A stretch of 64,000 bases of DNA. Origin: an uncultured Oscillospiraceae bacterium (lineage in GTDB: Bacteria > Bacillota > Clostridia > Oscillospirales > Oscillospiraceae). Position 1 is the first letter of the stretch; every line of letters begins with the position of its first letter. A model generated the notes under the pieces. The model searched no databases and was not told where the DNA came from. It was given only the letters and a program-made list of their open reading frames with translations. The stretch is from assembly GCA_900754965.1 (NCBI GenBank), contig CAAEEO010000020.1, positions 28,635-92,634 of the forward strand, written 5' to 3'. Of the stretch, positions 7,777 to 16,673 are shown one piece after another. Made by a program: the position numbers and the translations under genes.

Positions 7777-8973
7777 TTATTGGACGCGCTCCGTTTTAGA
7801 AAGTTTCTTTTTTCGTCGTTCCGACGGCGTGGACGGCACATCCCGGGAAATACTGAGCAGAATTCCCATTTCCGCCAGTTCGATCCACAGTGCCGAACCG
7901 CCGTAACTAAAAAACGGCAGAGAAATACCCGTACAGGGAATGGTATTGGTCACCACGGAAACATTCAAAATCACCTGCATGGCTAACAGCGTGGAGATTC
8001 CCGTTGCCACCAGAAAACTATAGCGGTCCCGGCAATGCATGGCAATCCAATATCCCCGGGTAATCAGCAGGGCAAACAAAATCAGGATCATAACCGCGCC
8101 TACGAACCCCAGCTCCTCGCACACCACAGCAAAGATAAAGTCATTATGTTCTTCCGGCAGGTACAGATATTTCTGCCGGCTCTGTCCCAGACCCAGGCCA
8201 AACATTCCTCCGGAACCGATGGCATACAACGACTGCACGATCTGGTATCCGTCCCCCTGCATATTGGAAAATGGGTCCAGCCAGGTCATAATGCGGGTGG
8301 ACATATATGGGAACATGACGATGACCACAAAAAACAGGATGCCCACCACCGCGCCGCCGGCCACAAACCAGAACAGCCGGGTGCCGCCCACAAACATCAT
8401 CACAGCGCCGATGGCAAAAATGATGATGGTGGCCGACATATGGGGCTCCAAAATCAGCAGCACACCCAAAATCAGCAGCACGATTGCAAAGGGGACAATT
8501 CCATAGCGAAAAGTGCCCATCTGATTGCGGTACTTACAGATCATATCCGCAAATACCAGGATCACTGCAATTTTGGCAAATTCCGAAGGCTGAATGGTCT
8601 GTCCGCCGGGCAGAGGAATCCACCGGCGCACACCGCCGCCCGTGCCCACGCCGATAACCAGCACCAGCATCAGCAGGACGATTGTTCCCAGCATCAGCAG
8701 GTAACTGAACCGTCGGTACAGACTGATAGGAAACCGGGAGGCCAGGAACATAATAATTACCCCCGTCACAGCAAACAGCAGCTGACGGTTGAAAAAGTAG
8801 GTAGCGTTTCCATCCTCCGTGTAAAACGCACGGACATAGCTGGCCGACAGCACCATGATCACGCCGATGGTCAGCAGCAAAATGGTCAGCGCCGCAAAAG
8901 GCAGGTCGATCCCGCCCCGGCTGATAGACGCATCGGTGGAGTAATCCGCCAATTTGCTGTCAGAGTATTTCAC
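7777..8973 (-). CDS. ftsW: SEDS peptidoglycan glycosyltransferase FtsW
   Basis: A polytopic SEDS-family glycan polymerase (398 aa) that works with the class B PBP at the septum. About ten hydrophobic segments are visible, with the SEDS hallmarks GGGVRRWIPLP and QPSEFAKIA and a late stretch TGISLPFFSYGGSAL. The start is GTG at 8973, 7 bases after GGAGG; the in-frame TTG at 8991 overlaps that site. The position mraY-ftsW-murG favours FtsW over RodA or SpoVE, though SpoVE-like use cannot be excluded in a sporulator. No murD lies between mraY and this gene. Confidence 0.93.
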   Translation of the reverse strand: MKYSDSKLADYSTDASISRGGIDLPFAALTILLLTIGVIMVLSASYVRAFYTEDGNATYFFNRQLLFAVTGVIIMFLASRFPISLYRRFSYLLMLGTIVLLMLVLVIGVGTGGGVRRWIPLPGGQTIQPSEFAKIAVILVFADMICKYRNQMGTFRYGIVPFAIVLLILGVLLILEPHMSATIIIFAIGAVMMFVGGTRLFWFVAGGAVVGILFFVVIVMFPYMSTRIMTWLDPFSNMQGDGYQIVQSLYAIGSGGMFGLGLGQSRQKYLYLPEEHNDFIFAVVCEELGFVGAVMILILFALLITRGYWIAMHCRDRYSFLVATGISTLLAMQVILNVSVVTNTIPCTGISLPFFSYGGSALWIELAEMGILLSISRDVPSTPSERRKKKLSKTERVQ

Positions 8974-9003
8974 AGGGCTGCCTCCTTTCAAAAACAGGAA
9001 AAA

Positions 9004-10017
9004 TCAGAATTGAAACCGGTTCATGATCCCCAGGAAAGAGATCACTGCAAACAGTGCGGAAATCCCGCCGAACAGTACAAACAGCTGTTTTTCCGTCCAC
9101 TTGTGACCCAGCCATCCGCCCATCTCCAGATGATGATGGAACGGCGCCATTTTGAACACCCGTTTGCCGCCGGAAAGTTTGAAGTATCCCACCTGGATGA
9201 TGTCGGACAGGGTCTCAATGATGTAAATGATTCCCAGTGTCACCAGAATCAGGGGCATATCATACGCAAAGGCCAACGCTGCCACAGCGCCCCCCAGAAA
9301 CAGGGAACCGGTATCGCCCATAAAGACTTTAGCGGGATTGAAATTGTAAATCAGAAATCCCAGCAGACCGCCGACCAGACCGGAGGCAAATACGCCCATG
9401 CCTTCATAGGCCGGACCCCAGTAGTAAGTGACTGCCACGAAAAAGGCCATGACCGGAATGGTGGTACCGGTAGCCAGACCATCCACGCCGTCCGTCAGAT
9501 TCACCGCATTGACGGTGCCGACGATAATAAATGCCGCCAGCACAAAGTACACCGGTTCCGGGATGGGAACGGTCACATTGACAAAAGGAATATACAGATT
9601 GGGGGTGATATATCCCAAATTCCGCATCAGCAGAATAAATACCACTGCCGCAACCAACTGGAGCAGGAATTTCTTTTTGGCTGTCAGTCCCAGATTCTGC
9701 TTATGTTTCAGTTTCTCATAGTCATCCAGAAATCCGATGGCACCAAATACCAGCGCCAACAGCAGGCAGAGGATATGTCCGTACTCCCCTTTGGAAAAAG
9801 CCGACCATCCGGCGCTGAAACAGGCCGCTGTCACACCAATGATAAACATGATGCCGCCCATGGTAGGCGTTCCGCTTTTGGACATGTGCCAACTGGGACC
9901 GATCTCCTTGATCATCTGTCCCGCCTTGACTCTACGCAGCCAGGGCACCAGAAATGCCCCCACCAGAGAGGACACCAAAAAGCCCACTACACACGCCATA
10001 ATCAGTTTCATACTCAT
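9004..10017 (-). CDS. mraY: Phospho-MurNAc-pentapeptide translocase MraY
   Basis: A polytopic transferase (337 aa) that moves phospho-MurNAc-pentapeptide to undecaprenyl phosphate, giving lipid I. Family motifs include HMSKSGTPTMGG near the N-terminus, NLTDGVDGLATG with the catalytic/Mg-binding Asp residues, FMGDTGSLFLGG, and APFHHHLE near the C-terminus. Its ATG overlaps the murE stop (ATGA), so the two are translationally coupled. murF, usually between these genes, is absent. Confidence 0.97.
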   Translation of the reverse strand: MSMKLIMACVVGFLVSSLVGAFLVPWLRRVKAGQMIKEIGPSWHMSKSGTPTMGGIMFIIGVTAACFSAGWSAFSKGEYGHILCLLLALVFGAIGFLDDYEKLKHKQNLGLTAKKKFLLQLVAAVVFILLMRNLGYITPNLYIPFVNVTVPIPEPVYFVLAAFIIVGTVNAVNLTDGVDGLATGTTIPVMAFFVAVTYYWGPAYEGMGVFASGLVGGLLGFLIYNFNPAKVFMGDTGSLFLGGAVAALAFAYDMPLILVTLGIIYIIETLSDIIQVGYFKLSGGKRVFKMAPFHHHLEMGGWLGHKWTEKQLFVLFGGISALFAVISFLGIMNRFQF

Positions 10018-11471
10018 TTTCTCTCACGCCTTCTTTTCAATATCTCTGCCACGATCTCCCGCTCATCCATGTGAATTTTGGTTTTGCCGATGATCTGGTA
10101 ATCTTCGTGTCCCTTGCCCGCCAGCACGATCACATCGCCGGGCTGATGGTGCTCGATGGCCCAGGCAATGGCCTCCGGCCGATTGACAATCACCTGTCGG
10201 GGCGTACTCGTATGCTCCATCCCCGCCAAGATCTCCTGAATAATGGCCTCCGGCTCCTCCGTCCGGGGGTTATCACTGGTGACGACCACGAAGTCTGCAC
10301 ACTCCGCTGCGATGCGCCCCATCAAAGGACGTTTCGTACGATCCCGGTCGCCGCCGCATCCAAACAGCGCCACCAGTCGCCCATTGGTCACAGCGCGCAT
10401 GGAAGTCAGCACATTTTCCAATGCGTCCGGTGTGTGGGCATAATCGATCAAAATGGTGTAATCCCCATCTGTGGGCACCACTTCCACCCGTCCCTTCACC
10501 CCGGTGGCCGTTGCCATTGCCGCTGCCGCCTCCGTCAGGGAAATTCCCAACTGGAGCATACAGGCCAGTACGCCCAACGCATTGTACACGGAAAACGTCC
10601 CCGGAATCGCCAGAGAAACCGGAACCTGCTCCCCGCCGTAAACCGCCGTAAAGTGGACGCCTGCTGCGGAATACCGGATGTCCCGGGCTGTCAGGTCCGC
10701 ACCGCCATCTTTCACACCGTAAGTCAGTACCGGGCAGGCAGCCTGCGCCAACATCTCATCAGCCCATGGATCGTCCCGATTCACCACGCCTTTTGCACAC
10801 ATGGTAAAGAGCTTTGCCTTGGCTGCCGCATAATTTTCCATGGTTTTATGATAGTCCAGATGGTCCTGAGTCAAGTTGGTAAACATTCCCACATGGTAAT
10901 GCACCGAGTCCACCCGATCCAAATCCAGTGCATGGGAAGAAACTTCCATCACCACATGGGTGCAGCCTGCCTGCGCCATCTGTGCCAGCAGCGCCTGCAG
11001 GTCCCGGGACTCCGGCGTAGTCCGCTCACTGTGAAGCAGTTCACTGCCGATCATGTTTCCATTGGTACCGATCAGACCCACTTTGGCGCCCAGAACTTCC
11101 TCCAGAAGGTGTTTGACCAGATAGGTCGTAGTGGTCTTTCCATTGGTTCCCGTGACACCGATCACGGTCATTTTGGAAGACGGATCTCCAAAAAAGCGAC
11201 AGGCACTCCGCGCAAGGGCCTTTCGGCTGTTTTTTACCAGAATATAGGGCACCGGAACCGCCGGCTCTTCCTCGCACACCACTGCAGCTGCGCCCTGCGC
11301 CACTGCCTGGGGAATATATCGATGGCCGTCCGTTTCAAACCCCCGCACCGCCACAAACAGGCTCCCGGGCGTCACCGCACGGGAATCGTTCACCACATCC
11401 GTGATCTCCGTTTCCCCGTCGGCCGCCACTGAGATAGGGTCGATATTGTTTAGAATTTCGGATAATTTCAT
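10014..11471 (-). CDS. murE: UDP-MurNAc-tripeptide ligase MurE
   Basis: An ATP-dependent Mur ligase (485 aa) that adds the third stem-peptide residue. The P-loop GVTGTNGKTTTTYL and the central Mur-ligase domain (ERTTPESRDL, HALDLDRV) are clear. The substrate loop reads DNPRTEEP, the DNPR signature of meso-diaminopimelate-specific enzymes. The ATG at 11471 is preferred to an in-frame TTG at 11498 that lies before the AAGGAG site. It overlaps mraY by 4 bases and follows the PBP gene by 35 bases. Confidence 0.95.
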   Translation of the reverse strand: MKLSEILNNIDPISVAADGETEITDVVNDSRAVTPGSLFVAVRGFETDGHRYIPQAVAQGAAAVVCEEEPAVPVPYILVKNSRKALARSACRFFGDPSSKMTVIGVTGTNGKTTTTYLVKHLLEEVLGAKVGLIGTNGNMIGSELLHSERTTPESRDLQALLAQMAQAGCTHVVMEVSSHALDLDRVDSVHYHVGMFTNLTQDHLDYHKTMENYAAAKAKLFTMCAKGVVNRDDPWADEMLAQAACPVLTYGVKDGGADLTARDIRYSAAGVHFTAVYGGEQVPVSLAIPGTFSVYNALGVLACMLQLGISLTEAAAAMATATGVKGRVEVVPTDGDYTILIDYAHTPDALENVLTSMRAVTNGRLVALFGCGGDRDRTKRPLMGRIAAECADFVVVTSDNPRTEEPEAIIQEILAGMEHTSTPRQVIVNRPEAIAWAIEHHQPGDVIVLAGKGHEDYQIIGKTKIHMDEREIVAEILKRRRERK

Positions 11472-11506
11472 AATCCGCTCTTCTCCTTCTGTGTTCAAAA
11501 TTAAGT

Positions 11507-13837
11507 TTAGAACCGTCCCATGATGGACTGGTCGCCACTGACCAGCGTGACCTCCACAATGGTACCGTGATCCGCCAGCTCTCCCTCCGGGATACTCTGG
11601 GTAGAGACCATCTGGAGCTTGGGAGCGGTCACCGAACTGTCCGTCTGCACATACAGCCCATAATAGGACAGGATCAGGGAGGCATCGGCATAAGAGTATC
11701 CCACCACACTGGGAACTTTTTCCTGCTCGGTGGAAGGCTCCGCCCCGGCATACAGAATGACCTGAGAGCCGCTGGCGATCACAGAATAGGCCGCCGGGAG
11801 CTGATTGGTGATGGTGTCCCCATCTCCGATCATGCGGTAAGTCAGCCCCGCATCCGTGATGGCTTTCTGTGCCTCTGCCAATGTCATACCGGTAACAGCC
11901 GGCATGGTCTTATCCATATTCTGTTCTTCTTCCTCCGTATAGTTGGGTTCCACGCCCATGTAGGGCAGAATATCTGCCATCATGTTCCCCACCACAGGAG
12001 CCGCCATGTTACCGCCGCTGATGTAAATCCCGCTTTCATTACTGGGCGTATCCAGCAAAATCAAAATGGCGATCTTAGGGTCATCAGCCGGTGCAAAGCC
12101 CAGGAAGGAAACGATATATTCCTTATATCCCAACGCCGCATTCTGGGCCACTTTTTCGGAAGTGCCCGTCTTGCCGCCGATTTCATACCCTGCCACATAA
12201 GCGTTTTTACCGGTACCATCCACACTGTCACCTACCACCCGCTCCAGGATTTTCCGCACCTGGGCGCTGGTATCCTCGCTGATGACCTGTCGGACGACCG
12301 TCGGCTGATTGGCGCTGACCACATCCCCATCCGGTTCAATGACTTCCTTCACCAGATAGGGTTTCATCAGATATCCGCCGTTAACACAGGCGCTAACGGC
12401 TGTAATCATCTGAATCGGCGTGATTGTAAAGGTCTGGCCAAACGATGCCGCAGCCAGCTGAGAGAGGTTATTGGACTGGTAGAACACATCCTGACTCCAC
12501 CAGATGCTTCCACTCTCACCGGCAATATCGATGCCCGTTGTTGCACTGGGAATGGCACTGGTATCGTTGGGCAGATTCAGAAGGCCGAACGCCTCGGCAT
12601 ATTTATAGAAATTCTGTGCCCCGACCCGCAAACCCAGATTGACGAACGCCACATTGCAGGAATGCTGCACCGCCTGGAGCAGCGTCTGCGCGCCGTGTCC
12701 CTGGGTCTTCCAGCATTTTCGCGGTTCATCGTCGCCGGTGACCTGGATGCTGCCGCCACAGTAGAAACTATCATTCATGCTGGCCACGCCTTCTTCCAAC
12801 GCCATGGACAGCGTCAGAATCTTAAACACTGAGCCCGGCTCATAGGTATCGGAAATGGCCTTATTCCGCCACTGTTTCTGCTGCGCCTGCGCACGCAGAG
12901 CGTTTTTTTCTTCCTCACTGACCGCATGGTCGATCTCTTCCTGGGTCTGTGCATTAACTGCCTGATAGTTGTTCAGGTCAAAATTGTCCAGGGACACCAT
13001 CCCCAGAATCTCCCCGGTGGACGGGTCCATGGCAATGGCGGCAGCGCCCTTCTGAATATCGTAATCTTCTATCGCCTGCTGGAGATGCTTTTCCAGATAG
13101 TACTGGATGGTGGCGTCAATGGTCAGGACGATGTTTTCCCCGTCCTGCGCGTCGTAATAATCCTCAAAATTCGTATACAGCAGCTGCGTCCCCGCACTGG
13201 TGGTGGCCCGAATAACCCGACCGTCGGCGCCGGAGAGCACATCGTCGTAATATGCCTCGATACCGCTCAGGCCGTAGTTATCCGTACCCACAAATCCCAC
13301 CACATGGCATGCCAAGCTGCCGTAGGGATAATACCGTTTCGTATCAGATTCAATCTTCACGCCGATCAGCTCGTTTTCCGATTTGAACTGCCGCACCTGT
13401 TCGGTCAGATCATCCTCCACTTTCCGGGCGACCGTTTTGTACCAGGACTTCGTGTCCTGGGTCATTTCCAGAATTTTTCCATAATCCACTCCCAGGATTT
13501 CAGACAGTCCCTGGGCGATCAGGACAGGATCTTCATTGTTCTTGGCAATCTCCGCAGGGCTGATGAAAATGGTGCTCACATCCGCACTGGCCGCCAGGAT
13601 TTTCTGATTGCGGTCATAGATCGTGCCCCGGGAAGCATTGATGGTCGTCTCCCGCACCTGCTGCGCGATCGCCCAGGATTCATACTTATCATGGTCAATC
13701 ACCTGAAGTTTGAACAGCCGTAACCCCAGACCTATAAATACGGCGATGCCGCACACAATCATCAAGAAAAGTGTGCGGCGGAGCATCATTTGATTGGGAC
13801 CACGGACATTTCTTTTCCGTCCATTCTGATTCGGCAT
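11507..13837 (-). CDS. Class B penicillin-binding protein with two PASTA domains (FtsI/SpoVD type)
   Basis: A transpeptidase (776 aa) that cross-links septal or spore-cortex peptidoglycan. One membrane anchor (about 20-42) is followed by the pedestal domain (RGTIYDRN). The transpeptidase domain has S336-x2-K339 (EPGSVFK), S393-C-N and K556-T-G. Two PASTA repeats fill about 640-776. GGGAG sits 6 bases before the ATG. Position after ftsL and before murE fits both vegetative FtsI (Pbp2B) and SpoVD. The PASTA pair fits either, so I leave the symbol blank. Confidence 0.94.
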   Translation of the reverse strand: MPNQNGRKRNVRGPNQMMLRRTLFLMIVCGIAVFIGLGLRLFKLQVIDHDKYESWAIAQQVRETTINASRGTIYDRNQKILAASADVSTIFISPAEIAKNNEDPVLIAQGLSEILGVDYGKILEMTQDTKSWYKTVARKVEDDLTEQVRQFKSENELIGVKIESDTKRYYPYGSLACHVVGFVGTDNYGLSGIEAYYDDVLSGADGRVIRATTSAGTQLLYTNFEDYYDAQDGENIVLTIDATIQYYLEKHLQQAIEDYDIQKGAAAIAMDPSTGEILGMVSLDNFDLNNYQAVNAQTQEEIDHAVSEEEKNALRAQAQQKQWRNKAISDTYEPGSVFKILTLSMALEEGVASMNDSFYCGGSIQVTGDDEPRKCWKTQGHGAQTLLQAVQHSCNVAFVNLGLRVGAQNFYKYAEAFGLLNLPNDTSAIPSATTGIDIAGESGSIWWSQDVFYQSNNLSQLAAASFGQTFTITPIQMITAVSACVNGGYLMKPYLVKEVIEPDGDVVSANQPTVVRQVISEDTSAQVRKILERVVGDSVDGTGKNAYVAGYEIGGKTGTSEKVAQNAALGYKEYIVSFLGFAPADDPKIAILILLDTPSNESGIYISGGNMAAPVVGNMMADILPYMGVEPNYTEEEEQNMDKTMPAVTGMTLAEAQKAITDAGLTYRMIGDGDTITNQLPAAYSVIASGSQVILYAGAEPSTEQEKVPSVVGYSYADASLILSYYGLYVQTDSSVTAPKLQMVSTQSIPEGELADHGTIVEVTLVSGDQSIMGRF

Positions 13838-13919
13838 ATTCCACTCCCTGATCTATCCCTTGGATTTCCTGTTACGGTACGGAGGCAGCAGGTCTGCCTC
13901 CGTACAAATGTAGCAATTT

Positions 13920-14444
13920 TTACTGCAAATATTCCCCAATGGTAGAAAATACTTTGCTTACGCCAGTGGGTTCTGTTTCCGGCTTGATGATTTCTGCCTT
14001 GTCAGCCGTACCGGAATTGATATAAAACATCTGGTCATTATAGGGCTGCTGCATCCCCAATTCCCGGATGGCATAATCCTCGATCTCAGCCAGGTTGAAT
14101 GCATATTCATACTCAATCAGCAGTTTTTCATGGGTGGTTTCCAACTGTTCCAGCTGGCCTTGCAGCTGAACGACTTCCAGTGCCGTACGGCTCAGCTGCG
14201 CCCGGGCAAACAGGGAAAAGACCACCAACACCGCTGCCAGCGCCAGTCCCAGGATCGCTGTAGGGGACACTGCCTGTTCCGTGACCACACGGGTATCACT
14301 GACCACCTCATCCCGCACACGGCGGGCCTCCGGAATCTCTACCTGACGGCCTGTCCCATAATCCGGAACTTCTGCAACCTTGCTGTAATCATACGCAACG
14401 CTGCCGGACACATATCTGTCGTGATAAGTGCTGTATTCAGCCAT
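13920..14444 (-). CDS. ftsL: FtsL-like septum protein
   Basis: A 174-residue bitopic protein: an acidic/Tyr-rich cytoplasmic tail of about 58 residues, one membrane helix (61-80), a short coiled coil (84-115) and an acidic extracytoplasmic end. This topology and the place between rsmH and the class B PBP identify it as the fast-evolving FtsL of the FtsQLB complex. The ATG at 14444 follows AGAGG by 7 bases; an in-frame TTG at 14471 overlaps rsmH and lacks a site. The N-terminal tail is longer than in B. subtilis FtsL. Identity rests mainly on position and topology. Confidence 0.8.
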   Translation of the reverse strand: MAEYSTYHDRYVSGSVAYDYSKVAEVPDYGTGRQVEIPEARRVRDEVVSDTRVVTEQAVSPTAILGLALAAVLVVFSLFARAQLSRTALEVVQLQGQLEQLETTHEKLLIEYEYAFNLAEIEDYAIRELGMQQPYNDQMFYINSGTADKAEIIKPETEPTGVSKVFSTIGEYLQ

Positions 14445-14454
14445 AACTGTGCCT

Positions 14455-15387
14455 CTATACTCTTTCTGCAATGCGCAGTTTCGCGCTCCTTGCTCTCGGA
14501 TTTTCCGACAATTCTTCTTCCCCTGCCGTGATGGGTTTCCGGGTCACACTTTTCAGCGTCTGGTGAAATCCGCAGGTGCACACCGGTGCCTCCCGGGGGC
14601 AGGTGCAGCCGTTTTCCCGGACGGCAATGCCGTTTTTCACAATACGATCTTCCAACGAATGGAAACTGATCACACACAACCGGCCACCGGGATTCAGCTT
14701 GTCCGGCGCAGTGCGGATCATATCCTCCACGGCGCCCAGCTCGTCATTGACCGCAATGCGGATGGCCTGAAAACTCCGCTTAGCGGGGTGCTGTTTTTCC
14801 CGCAGAGCCGCCGCCGGCATAGCCCGGCGAATCACTTCCACCAGTTCTCCGGTGGTCTGGATAGGCCGCTCTTCCCGGGTGCGGACAATCTGTCCTGCAA
14901 TCCGGGCCGCGCAGCGTTCCTCTCCATAATCCCGCAGGATTCGTTTCAGCTCGCTTTCCGACCAACCGTTGACCACATCATAAGCCGTCAGCGGCGCCGA
15001 AGCATCCATGCGCATATCCAGCGGAGCGTCATTCATATAGGAAAAGCCTCTGGCCGCATCATCCAGTTGGGGCGAAGAGACCCCCAGGTCGAACAGCATC
15101 CCGTCCGCACCGGAGATCCCCAGTTGCTCAAGAATCCGCGCCACATTGCGGAAGTTGTCCTTTACCAGACAGACCCGTTCCCCATAGGGAGCCAGCCGTC
15201 TGCCTGCCTCATCGATGGCCTGCTGATCCTGATCAATGGCGATCAGCCGTCCAGTAGTCAGCCGTTTCAGAATTTCTTCCGAATGACCGCCCCGGCCCAA
15301 AGTTCCATCTACATATATTCCGTCCGGGCGAATTTTCAGCCCCTCGATACATTCCCATAGCAATACGGGACGATGCAAAAATTCCAT
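14455..15387 (-). CDS. rsmH: 16S rRNA (cytosine1402-N4)-methyltransferase RsmH
   Basis: A SAM-dependent enzyme (310 aa) that methylates N4 of C1402 in the ribosomal P site. It starts with HRPVLLWECIEGL and has the SAM motif YVDGTLGRGGHSEEIL and the late FHSLEDRIVK. Its ATG shares one base with the mraZ stop (TGATG), indicating coupling. This is the second dcw gene, as in most bacteria. Confidence 0.97.
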   Translation of the reverse strand: MEFLHRPVLLWECIEGLKIRPDGIYVDGTLGRGGHSEEILKRLTTGRLIAIDQDQQAIDEAGRRLAPYGERVCLVKDNFRNVARILEQLGISGADGMLFDLGVSSPQLDDAARGFSYMNDAPLDMRMDASAPLTAYDVVNGWSESELKRILRDYGEERCAARIAGQIVRTREERPIQTTGELVEVIRRAMPAAALREKQHPAKRSFQAIRIAVNDELGAVEDMIRTAPDKLNPGGRLCVISFHSLEDRIVKNGIAVRENGCTCPREAPVCTCGFHQTLKSVTRKPITAGEEELSENPRARSAKLRIAERV

Positions 15388-15803
15388 CAGAAATCAAACT
15401 CCTCCATCACGGAAAGAATATTTTCCGGCGTGGTTTCCACTGCAAAGATCTCGTTCCAGGCATCTGTATCCCAGAACTCCGCATGGTTATTGTTGCCCAC
15501 TACAGTGACCGCCTTCGTCAGTCCCGCAAACTCCCGCAGGTTCTGGGGAATCAGGACCCGCCCCTGGGCATCCAGCTCGCAGCGCGTGGCATGGGCAAAC
15601 AGCGGACGCATTTTCCGCTGCTTGACAAAGGGCATCGCGTTCACCTTATCGCAAAGTTCCTGCCAATGCTCATTGCTGTACGCACTCAGGCATCGGTCCG
15701 GCGAGATGGTCACATAAAAGACCTCTCCCAGTTCTTCCCGCATCCGGGCGGGGATGAACAGACGGCCTTTTGCGTCCAGTGAGTGTTGATATTCACCTGT
15801 CAC
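15387..15803 (-). CDS. mraZ: Transcriptional regulator MraZ
   Basis: A 138-residue double SpoVT-AbrB-fold DNA-binding protein that usually represses its own dcw operon. Both repeats are visible, each with a D-A-x-G-R turn (SLDAKGRLFIPARMRE and ELDAQGRVLIPQNLRE). The family begins with TGEYQHSLD, which here requires a GTG start at 15803; GGGAGG lies 9 bases upstream. In-frame codons further upstream read through the promoter and operator and are rejected. It is the first gene of the cluster. Confidence 0.93.
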   Translation of the reverse strand: MTGEYQHSLDAKGRLFIPARMREELGEVFYVTISPDRCLSAYSNEHWQELCDKVNAMPFVKQRKMRPLFAHATRCELDAQGRVLIPQNLREFAGLTKAVTVVGNNNHAEFWDTDAWNEIFAVETTPENILSVMEEFDF

Positions 15804-15888
15804 AGCCGTCCACCTCCCTGTTTTTCCCGACCCCATCTGTCTGATTTTCTGACTTTCTGTCCGATTGACACACAATCGTGGGAAAATG

Positions 15889-15918
15889 GTGCCAAACTCC
15901 ACCACTTTACCCCACTTT
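15889..15918 (-). promoter_or_regulatory. MraZ-box direct repeats upstream of mraZ
   Basis: On the minus strand three 10-base units run head to tail: AAAGTGGGGT (15909-15918), AAAGTGGTGG (15899-15908) and a degenerate AGTTTGGCAC (15889-15898). AAAGTG(G/T)N3 is the known box for MraZ. The units lie just after the -10 box, where a bound MraZ ring would block initiation. The whole 15804-16109 gap holds only this, the promoter, an 85-base leader and a terminator. Confidence 0.75.
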
Positions 15919-15927
15919 CCTGCCATA

Positions 15928-15956
15928 ATTATATAAGCCAGGCAAAAAAATTGCAA
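15928..15956 (-). promoter_or_regulatory. Sigma-A promoter of the dcw cluster
   Basis: On the minus strand TTGCAA (15951-15956), 17-base spacer, perfect TATAAT (15928-15933). It drives mraZ and presumably genes down to ftsQ. Confidence 0.8.
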
Positions 15957-16010
15957 GTGCTTTTTCCCTGGAAGAAATTTCCAACAGACTGTGCACATTG
16001 TTTAGCGATA

Positions 16011-16049
16011 CAAAATAAAGCACCCGCTGAGCATTCAGCAGGTGCTTTT
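16011..16049 (-). terminator. Rho-independent terminator of the uvrC-rsmD-coaD operon
   Basis: Stem AAAGCACC/GGTGCTTT, extended by GCTGA/TCAGC around a GCAT loop. Read on the minus strand it is followed by CTTTATTTTG. It separates this operon from the mraZ promoter. Confidence 0.75.
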
Positions 16050-16109
16050 CTACAATATATTGTGTTTTGTCTATTTCCTATCCTTCGAAATTTCCCTCTA
16101 GCCTCCGAC

Positions 16110-16673
16110 TCATTCGTCATCGAACTCATCAGCAGAGAGAACATCGTAGTTCTGAGGTGTACGCGCACTGGGCTGTGCAGCCTGTGCAGAGGACTGGGAA
16201 GAAGAGCCGGAAACCGCCCCCGCAGCGGAGCGGAAACTGGTACGGGATCTGCGGACCTCTTCCAGCGCACTCATGATGGCCTCTTCCGTGCGGCGCATGG
16301 CATCGTCCACATATTCATTGGCCACCCGGCGCAGCTCGGCACATTTCTGCTCTGTGTTAGAGGTGATCTCGGCGCTGCGGAGTTTGGCAATCTTCACCAC
16401 TTCTTCCTCTTCCACCAGCATCCGTGCCTTATCCTCTGCGGTTTTGCGGATCTGGTCCGCCTCCCGCTTGGCGTTGGCGATAAACTCCTCTTTTGCAGCC
16501 AGCAGTCGTTTTGCCTCTGCAATCTGCACAGGCAGACTGTCCCGCAGCTCTTCCAGCATGCTCAGCATACCGTCCCGCTCAATGATGACTTTGTCGGCCG
16601 CCAGAGGCATCCGTCTTGCCTCCGACACCATGGAGTACAGCATTTCAATGGTTTCCATTGCTTCGTTTTCCAT
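16110..16673 (-). CDS. Coiled-coil protein of unknown function (DivIVA/ATPase-subunit-E-like)
   Basis: A 187-residue acidic cytoplasmic protein with long, charged, Ala/Glu/Lys-rich helices (about 28-150), predicted coiled coil, then a Ser/Gln/Ala-rich low-complexity tail and an acidic end. No membrane segment or catalytic motif is visible. Similar Clostridial proteins are annotated as DivIVA-like or loosely as ATPase. Its ATG shares one base with the coaD stop (TGATG), so it is the last gene of uvrC-rsmD-coaD. A scaffold or cell-pole role is only a guess. Confidence 0.7.
   Translation of the reverse strand: MENEAMETIEMLYSMVSEARRMPLAADKVIIERDGMLSMLEELRDSLPVQIAEAKRLLAAKEEFIANAKREADQIRKTAEDKARMLVEEEEVVKIAKLRSAEITSNTEQKCAELRRVANEYVDDAMRRTEEAIMSALEEVRRSRTSFRSAAGAVSGSSSQSSAQAAQPSARTPQNYDVLSADEFDDE

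Noticed and set aside
8035..10074. A 679-codon plus-strand frame opposite ftsW and mraY
   Set aside because: Shadow frame rich in His/Gln, produced by codon bias of the membrane proteins on the other strand.
15804..15998. N-terminal extension of mraZ to 15998
   Set aside because: The extension reads through the promoter and MraZ boxes; the family N-terminus fits the GTG at 15803 with its own GGGAGG.
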